The notes beneath the pieces were generated by a model, which was given only the letters and a program-made list of their open reading frames with translations, did no database searches and was not told the DNA's origin. From contig JAAFIG010000006.1 of assembly GCA_013298595.1 (NCBI GenBank), positions 1 through 64,000 on the forward strand: DNA of 64,000 nt, written 5' to 3'. The number at the start of each line of letters is the position of its first letter. The stretch's first letter is position 1. Both the position numbers and the translations under genes were made by a program. This document shows, piece after piece, positions 58,727 through 64,000 of the stretch. This stretch comes from Deinococcales bacterium. GTDB taxonomy: Bacteria > Deinococcota > Deinococci > Deinococcales > JAAFIG01.

Positions 58727-59812
58727 TCATCTTGCATCCTTCACCAGCTTTACTTGCTCGAGCTTGACTCGGAATTTAACCAGTGGTTCAGTCGCAATCA
58801 GTAACATCAGAACCGTACCATTAAAAATGTTTGTGGTGTTTGCAGGCAGTTGTAACGAAACTTTCATCACATCACCAGCGGCAAAAGAAATACCAAGAAA
58901 TAACGCCGTAAAAATAGCAGCAATCGGACTACCTCGAGCCAACCATGCCACAATAATCGCGGTGTACCCGTAGCCAAGCGAGATTTGTCCAGGCTCGAGC
59001 AATTTGCCATGAATGCCAGCCACTTCGCCCACCCCCGCTAAACCAGCTGCGCCAGCCGAGAACATCACCACCCATAACGTGGTGCTAACAGCGTTAATAC
59101 CAACATAACGGGCTGTGGCGATACTTTCGCCTAAAATTCGCATACGAAAACCAAGGCGGGTTCTCGAGAGAACAACCGCAACAAAGACAGCCAGAATCAA
59201 ACCCAATAGTAAAGTTGGAATATGAATGTAACTCGAGCCAAGAAGTGGTAAACGAGCAGCCGCAGGGAAATCATCGGTGTAGGAAAAACCCACTTGATTC
59301 TGTCCTTTCCACGGACCTGTAATTAAATACTCGATCAGGGTAGCTGCCACATAATTCAGCATTAACGTGGTAATCACTTCGTTAACCTCGAGTTTGAGTT
59401 TCAGAATGGCAGGAATAAAACCCCAGATTGCCCCCGCTATAAACCCTGCCAGAAACATGATTGGAATGGTCAAAAACCCCAGCGAAGGCAAAAATAACGC
59501 CACGGCTGAACCAGCCACAGCACCCACCAACAACTGCCCTTCGGCACCAATATTAAAAAATTGTGCACGAAACGCCAGCACCAACCCAACACCAATCAAG
59601 ACCAAAGGAATAGCCCGTTGAATGACTCGAGACCAACCATCCCAATCGCCAAGGGTTCGACTTGCCAGTGTGGCATACGCCGAAAAAGGATTTAAGCCAG
59701 CCACTAAAAACACCACGCCAAGCACAAGTAATGCCACAAAAATCGAAGCTGCCGAAAGCATCAGCAGCCAACTGATCGGTGGTGTAGGACGCGGCTCGAG
59801 CACTATTTTCAT
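58727..59812 (-). CDS. Simple-sugar/nucleoside ABC transporter permease (first subunit)
   Basis: Membrane protein of 361 residues, NupP/YufP branch. It has about nine to ten helices and the family motifs RAIPLVLIGVGLVLAFRAQFFNIGAEGQL (in part), YLITGPWKGQNQVGFSYTDDF (substrate-facing loop, in part), FRMRILGESIATARYVGIN and AAGLAGVGEVAGIHGKL. The ATG overlaps the ATPase stop by 4 bp. It should pair with the 57685 permease in a heterodimeric channel driven by the fused ATPase. Confidence 0.9.
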   Translation of the reverse strand: MKIVLEPRPTPPISWLLMLSAASIFVALLVLGVVFLVAGLNPFSAYATLASRTLGDWDGWSRVIQRAIPLVLIGVGLVLAFRAQFFNIGAEGQLLVGAVAGSAVALFLPSLGFLTIPIMFLAGFIAGAIWGFIPAILKLKLEVNEVITTLMLNYVAATLIEYLITGPWKGQNQVGFSYTDDFPAAARLPLLGSSYIHIPTLLLGLILAVFVAVVLSRTRLGFRMRILGESIATARYVGINAVSTTLWVVMFSAGAAGLAGVGEVAGIHGKLLEPGQISLGYGYTAIIVAWLARGSPIAAIFTALFLGISFAAGDVMKVSLQLPANTTNIFNGTVLMLLIATEPLVKFRVKLEQVKLVKDAR

Positions 59813-61323
59813 ACTGTCACCAGTTCACGACCCGCCATTAGTAAACCAATACCCTCTCGAGTTGCCGCATCCCGTTTCACCACTCCCATTAAACGCCCAT
59901 CGAACAACACAGCCACTCGAGTAGACAAGGCTAAAACCTCATCTAAATCCTCGGAAACCAGCAACACCGCCGCGCCAGCAGCAGCTCGCTCGAGGAGTAA
60001 ACGCTGCATCTGAGCTGTGGCACCAGCATCTAAACCGTAAGTCGGATGAGCAGCCACAATCAATTTAGGATTGGTTGATAATTCTCGAGCAAAAATCACT
60101 TTTTGAATATTGCCACCCGATAACAACCGCACAGGCGTTTGGGTGTTCGGCGTAGCAATCTCGTACTCAGCAACAGCTTTTTGTGCAAACGATTCAAACG
60201 CGGCTGGCTCGAGAAATTGCCCATTGGAAAACACAGGGGTTTCAAACCCACGCAAAGCCAGATTCTCAGCCACACTTAAATTCCCAACCACACCCATCTG
60301 CAAACGATCCTCGGGAATATGTGCCACACCAGCATCCGCCGCCACTCGAGCATTGACATTGGTCAGATTGGTTTGCTCTAACATAACCAAACCAGCTGTA
60401 ACACCACGCAAACCAGTGATGACTTCAATCAATTCACGCTGACCATTACCCGCCACACCAGCCACACCCAAAACCTCACCCGCACACACCTCGAGCGAAA
60501 TATTTTCAATCGCAGGCACACCACGATCCGATAGTGCCGACACATTTTCAAGCCGCAACACCGACGCGCCAACCTGCACAGCACTGGCACGCACAGGCTC
60601 GAGTTGCCGCCCAATCATTAAAGCCGCTAAATCAGTCGGATTGGTCTGTGAAGTCTCGAGTGAACCAACCACTTTCCCCTTACGCAACACTGTAATCCGA
60701 TCCGCCACCGCCATCACCTCATCAAGTTTATGGGTAATCAAAATAACACCCTCACCCTCGAGTTTCATCCGCCGCAACACCTTAAATAACTCCTCGGCTT
60801 CCTGCGGCGTTAACACACTGGTCGGCTCATCCAGAATCAGCACTTTTGCCCCTCGAGCCAAGGCTTTGAGAATATCCACCCGCTGTTGCTCACCTGCCGA
60901 TAAACTCCAGACAGGTGCATCGGGATTAACTTCCAAACCATACTTCTTGCTCAACTCGAAAATTTTAGAACGCACCTTCGGCACAGGATTCCAAAACGAA
61001 CCCCGCATGCCAAGCGCAATATTTTCCGCCACGGTATGCCGCCGCACCAACAACGGATGTTGCGCCACAAAACCAATCCCCAAACCAATAGCAGCGAGCG
61101 GCGAACGAATACTCACCTCGCGCCCAGCCACCTTAATCAGACCAGCATCAGGACGATACAAACCATACAAAACATTCATTAAACTGCTCTTGCCCGCCCC
61201 ATTCTCACCCAGCAGCGCCAGCACCTCACCAGCCCGCAACTCGAGATTCACTGAATCGTTTGCCACCACCCCAGGAAAGGATTTGGTAATTCCCAGCATT
61301 TCAACAAGTGGCGCAGCTATCAT
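59809..61323 (-). CDS. Nucleoside/simple-sugar ABC transporter ATP-binding protein (double ATPase)
   Basis: Protein of 504 residues with two ABC modules. First: Walker A LLGENGAGKSSLMNVLYGLY, signature WSLSAGEQQRVDILKAL, Walker B LILDEPTSVL. Second: VAGVAGNGQRELIEVITGL (degenerate Walker A without Lys) and signature LLSGGNIQKVIFARELS, as in RbsA/NupO/YufO proteins. TAGAAT (61330-61335) is 6 nt before the ATG, with no Shine-Dalgarno. First gene of the operon. The BmpA-type substrate-binding lipoprotein that normally precedes it is not here; recQ is. Confidence 0.92.
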   Translation of the reverse strand: MIAAPLVEMLGITKSFPGVVANDSVNLELRAGEVLALLGENGAGKSSLMNVLYGLYRPDAGLIKVAGREVSIRSPLAAIGLGIGFVAQHPLLVRRHTVAENIALGMRGSFWNPVPKVRSKIFELSKKYGLEVNPDAPVWSLSAGEQQRVDILKALARGAKVLILDEPTSVLTPQEAEELFKVLRRMKLEGEGVILITHKLDEVMAVADRITVLRKGKVVGSLETSQTNPTDLAALMIGRQLEPVRASAVQVGASVLRLENVSALSDRGVPAIENISLEVCAGEVLGVAGVAGNGQRELIEVITGLRGVTAGLVMLEQTNLTNVNARVAADAGVAHIPEDRLQMGVVGNLSVAENLALRGFETPVFSNGQFLEPAAFESFAQKAVAEYEIATPNTQTPVRLLSGGNIQKVIFARELSTNPKLIVAAHPTYGLDAGATAQMQRLLLERAAAGAAVLLVSEDLDEVLALSTRVAVLFDGRLMGVVKRDAATREGIGLLMAGRELVTV

Positions 61324-61329
61324 GCCGCG

Positions 61330-61335
61330 ATTCTA
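61330..61335 (-). promoter_or_regulatory. -10 box of the ABC transporter operon
   Basis: TAGAAT on the minus strand, 6 nt before the ATPase ATG, leaderless geometry. Confidence 0.5.
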
Positions 61336-61362
61336 ACCAGTACGCAACCGAAAACACAAAAA

Positions 61363-63933
61363 TTACAGAGTAACAGCTAAGCGCCACAAACGCACTCGAG
61401 CCGCCACCCGAATAAAACCCACATCATCCGAAGTTGCTACTTGCTCGAGTTTGACTTGATGACTCGAGACACGAACCACTGCTAAACGCACTCGAGCACG
61501 AGGGTCTGCCAACATAAAATCCAGATCAAAACCAGCATCTAAACTCGAGAGTGCCACCACAGCCGCCGCTGCCACAGATTCTCTTGGATCATCAAGAAAT
61601 GGACGCAACACAGCGAACTGACCACCCAGTTTTGCCACAGCTTCAATGGCTCGAGGGAGTTGCGCCTCGGGCAGTGCCGCCAGTTGCGTCTCGAGTAACG
61701 CCGCGTTGAACTGCACGCCCTGCGCGGCAATCTCGAGCAGTTCAGCAGCCGATTTGAATGGTGGGTCGAAATTGTGTGCGGGTGAGGCACGCCTCACCGT
61801 TACGGTTGGGGATTGGGCAATCTGATTTTTTGGTAATGCAGGCGAAGCATGCTTCGCCCCTACGGTTGGGGATTGGGCAATTTGATTTTTTGGTGACAGA
61901 GGTGAGGCAAGCGACCCAAGCCCACTGGGTGCTGCTTTAGGGTCAAGAAGCCCCGTCCCTGCGGTTGGGGTTGAATTTGGATGGACAATCTCGAGAATCG
62001 CTGTTCCGTATTTCTCGAGAATGGTTTTACCCACACCTTTTATTTGCTCGAGTTGTTGCAAATTTTTTGGCATGGTCTGAGCGATGCTCTCAAGGACAGC
62101 GTTGCTGGCAACAATAAAAGCGCTCAGATTGGCAGCTCGAGCAGTTTCGCGTCGCCACGTCCAGAGTTCTTGGAGTAACGTTTCTTGGTTTGTTGTGATG
62201 GCTCGAGATTGGGTTTGGGTAACAGGTTTTTTTGGTAATTCCTGCGGCACTGGGGTTGCAGTTTTGCTGATGCTGATCACACCATTTTTCATGATTAAAT
62301 CGCCTTTTTCGATCATCTCGAGCATCACATCTCGAATGATTTGGCGACCAAATTTCTTTAAAGCTCCGTGCATCGGATGACGCTGCAAACCTTTACTTTC
62401 GATGGTGCTGCTACTCGAGCCTGCCAGTAACGCTGTGACATCTCTTGGCTCGAGGCTGTGGGTTGCAAGCAGTTTGGTTAATGCCGCACGGATTTGTTCT
62501 TTTTGGGTTGGAGTGGCTTTTTTTTCAAGACTGGCAGCCACAGCTTTGACATTGAGTTCGCCAATACTTGAGTCGCAGGCATCGCAGCGTTTACATGGTG
62601 GGATACGCTCACCAAAATGTCCGATCAGAAAAGCTCGGCGGCAAGCTCTGGTTTGGGCGTAACCCACCACTTTTTCAAGGGCAGTATCCTCGAGTTTACG
62701 CCTGCGGTACATGCTGCTAAAATCCACAGGTTTTCTTGCATCCACAACCTGAAAAGCCCCACCCATAGCTTCTAAATTGCCATTCTCGAGCAAAAGTTTG
62801 ACTGCCACATTGATCGGTGTGGTATCAAAATTCATCCGCGCCGCCACATCCGACGCACTGCCAGGAGTGTTCTCGAGATTTTTCAGAACAGCTTGGACAA
62901 TGCGTTCAGGTGGATAATTTTTCTCCATGATGCTTTTACGGGTCATCAGGTCTTGCGGGGCATACAGTAAGGCTGCATGGGCAGGTTCGCCGTCTCGTCC
63001 TGCTCGCCCTGCTTCTTGGTAATAGGCTTCGATGGTGCTGGGCAAAGAGTAATGCACCACCAAACGCACATCGGGTTTATCCACACCCATACCAAAAGCA
63101 ATAGTGGCACAAATACAATCAAGTTCGCCGCTTAAAAAAGCATCTTGGACTTCGGCTCGGTCTTTGTCCGACATACCAGCGTGATACGCTCTTGTACCCA
63201 GAATATCGGCGATTTCTTCGGTATTTTTACGGCTCAGGCAATAAACAATACAAGCCCCAGGATGCTTTGCTCGTAACGCATGCAGAGCCTCGAGTTTGGT
63301 GGCTTTGGTTGGCGCGTAGTGGCTACTAAATGTTAAGTTCTGCCGATCAAAACTCCCGACTTGTACCAATGGTTCGCGCAGCAAGACTCGAGCGATTTCT
63401 TCTCGCACTTTCGGTGTTGCCGTCGCCGTTAAAGCAAGGCGCGGCGCTGTAATACCCTCGAGTAAACTGCCTAGGCTCAGATAATCTGGGCGAAAATCAT
63501 GACCCCATTGCGAAACACAATGGGCTTCATCAACCACCACCAAGCTGGCACGCTCGAGTAAACTGCGACTGGCTCGAGCGCGTTCAGGAGCGATATACAC
63601 CAATTTATAATCGCCGTTGCGAATACCAGCAAAACGTGTACTGGCTTCGGATTCGGACATGCCACTGGCTAAGTACGTCGCAGGAATACCTTTTTTGGTT
63701 AAGGCATCCACTTGGTCTTTCATCAGTGCAATCAGTGGGCTAATGACAACAGTTGTTCCCTCGAGCAAAGAAGCTGGCAATTGATACGTTAAAGATTTTC
63801 CACCACCTGTGGGCAGCACTGTTAACGCATCACGTTTTTCCAGCACCGCTTCGATGGTCTCGAGTTGCAAAGTACGAAAAGAAGTGTGTCCAAAGCGTTT
63901 GAGGGCTGTTTGAATGGCGGTACTCGAGATCAC
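61363..63933 (-). CDS. recQ: RecQ-family DNA helicase with HRDC domain and palindromic repeat insertion
   Basis: 3'-5' DNA helicase of 856 residues, longer than typical RecQ (about 600-700). Superfamily 2 motifs: FGHTSFRTLQLETIEAVLEK, Walker A LPTGGGKSLTYQLPA, DEAHCVSQWGHDFRPDY, QEAGRAGRDGEPAHA. A zinc-binding region CRRAFLIGHFGE...CKRCDAC and the RQC wing follow. One HRDC domain at about 585-650 (LLQELWTWRRETARAANLSAF) contains KGVGKTILEKYG. Residues about 658-725 are repeat-derived (KNQIAQSPTV occurs twice). The last 130 residues look like HEAT-type helices (RPFLDDPRESVAAAAVVAL), unusual for RecQ. The start is a GTG at 63933, 5 nt after TAATAT. Confidence 0.9.
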   Translation of the reverse strand: MISSTAIQTALKRFGHTSFRTLQLETIEAVLEKRDALTVLPTGGGKSLTYQLPASLLEGTTVVISPLIALMKDQVDALTKKGIPATYLASGMSESEASTRFAGIRNGDYKLVYIAPERARASRSLLERASLVVVDEAHCVSQWGHDFRPDYLSLGSLLEGITAPRLALTATATPKVREEIARVLLREPLVQVGSFDRQNLTFSSHYAPTKATKLEALHALRAKHPGACIVYCLSRKNTEEIADILGTRAYHAGMSDKDRAEVQDAFLSGELDCICATIAFGMGVDKPDVRLVVHYSLPSTIEAYYQEAGRAGRDGEPAHAALLYAPQDLMTRKSIMEKNYPPERIVQAVLKNLENTPGSASDVAARMNFDTTPINVAVKLLLENGNLEAMGGAFQVVDARKPVDFSSMYRRRKLEDTALEKVVGYAQTRACRRAFLIGHFGERIPPCKRCDACDSSIGELNVKAVAASLEKKATPTQKEQIRAALTKLLATHSLEPRDVTALLAGSSSSTIESKGLQRHPMHGALKKFGRQIIRDVMLEMIEKGDLIMKNGVISISKTATPVPQELPKKPVTQTQSRAITTNQETLLQELWTWRRETARAANLSAFIVASNAVLESIAQTMPKNLQQLEQIKGVGKTILEKYGTAILEIVHPNSTPTAGTGLLDPKAAPSGLGSLASPLSPKNQIAQSPTVGAKHASPALPKNQIAQSPTVTVRRASPAHNFDPPFKSAAELLEIAAQGVQFNAALLETQLAALPEAQLPRAIEAVAKLGGQFAVLRPFLDDPRESVAAAAVVALSSLDAGFDLDFMLADPRARVRLAVVRVSSHQVKLEQVATSDDVGFIRVAARVRLWRLAVTL
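61781..61900. repeat. Two 60-bp palindrome-bearing repeats inside recQ
   Basis: Two units (61781-61840 and 61841-61900) share a 40-bp core beginning TACGGTTGGGGATTGGG and each starts with a different palindrome (GGTGAGGCACGCCTCACC; GGCGAAGCATGCTTCGCC). A third, diverged half-unit follows at 61901-61980, interrupted by a stretch ending TTAGGGTCAAGAAGCC like the 44157 repeats. All lie in frame in the helicase linker. Confidence 0.88.
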
Positions 63934-64000
63934 AATTTATATTACGTCAAAAACAGAAAATAGGCTAGGGGAATTTGATATGATCCAATCAATGCCGATG
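63934..64000. other. Upstream region of recQ
   Basis: 67 bp to the window end. TAATAT (63939-63944, minus strand) ending 5 nt before the recQ GTG is a likely leaderless -10. Nothing else can be read. Confidence 0.4.

Noticed and set aside
1-64000. tRNA or rRNA genes, prophage or IS transposase
   Set aside because: Scanned for tRNA T-loop patterns, transposase DDE-type proteins and phage structural genes; none seen. A covariance-model search would be more sensitive.

Overview
The window is a gene-dense bacterial chromosome segment of moderate to low GC. The best guess for its source is the Deinococcus-Thermus phylum (Deinococcota) or a close relative. This is inference, based on four things: SARP/BTAD-ATPase-TPR giant regulators, a Rex-SPOR-TPR envelope operon, a DUF3084 protein beside an LptB-type ATPase, and many genes whose TANNNT -10 box ends only 5-7 nt before the start codon (leaderless transcripts, known to be common in Deinococcus). 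No rRNA, tRNA, CRISPR array, prophage or transposase was found. The most striking global property is extreme over-representation of the palindrome CTCGAG, roughly one per 100-200 bp against about one per 6 kb expected. It occurs in genes in all frames, in intergenic DNA and in terminator stems.

Layout. 1-4.9 kb: broken-looking ECF sigma factor with its anti-sigma factor, 3-hydroxyacyl-CoA dehydrogenase, response regulator, LysM/M23 peptidase, HNH nuclease. 5.1-16.6 kb: a complete Ter stress cluster of 13 co-directional genes. It holds TerD paralogues, TerA-like, TerB, TerC/DUF475, AIM24 and the nucleoside-like biosynthetic module (ATP-grasp, two phosphoribosyltransferases with TRSP and PELOTA domains, HAD phosphatase, CitE-like lyase), and ends in a TerD-trypsin fusion. 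16.6-20.5 kb: QueA, NYN nuclease, membrane-anchored protein, enoyl-CoA hydratase, winged-helix regulator. 20.7-25.2 kb: SARP-ATPase regulator translationally coupled to a TIG-subtilisin lipoprotein. 25.5-29.5 kb: PrmA, S15, GH20 hexosaminidase, zinc-ribbon membrane protein. 29.5-33.1 kb: four-gene sugar operon (aldolase, Gfo/Idh dehydrogenase, PfkB kinase, lyxose-isomerase cupin). 33.3-35 kb: AraC regulator, VOC protein and an ABC ATPase remnant.

35-44.3 kb is the most interesting part. A second SARP-ATPase-TPR regulator is divergent from a secreted tectonin-propeller/cholesterol-dependent-cytolysin-like protein. A 22-residue hydrophobic peptide gene and an Ig/RCC1-repeat lipoprotein follow. 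All three downstream genes are preceded by the same 11-bp direct repeat (GTTTACG-N4, twice), 10 nt before a -10-like hexamer, which is the architecture of SARP operators. I read this as a SARP-controlled pore-forming-protein regulon.

44.3-45.1 kb is a deletion scar joining an aminotransferase fragment to a headless winged-helix gene. 45.2-47.4 kb: MarR with operator-like palindromes, DUF6069-like membrane protein, MazG, CoA-type Nudix. 47.5-51.6 kb: DUF3084, LptB, a Cse60-like miniprotein and divergent ffh. 51.6-57.6 kb: operon TPR-SPOR-rex-lipoprotein-Ig lipoprotein. 57.7-61.3 kb: nucleoside/simple-sugar ABC transporter without a binding protein. 61.4-63.9 kb: RecQ with in-frame palindromic repeat insertions.

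Short tandem duplications at gene ends (23, 24, 25, 37, 39 and 60 bp units) and short palindromes followed by a CTACGG-like tail recur through the window and suggest ongoing slippage and small-repeat activity.
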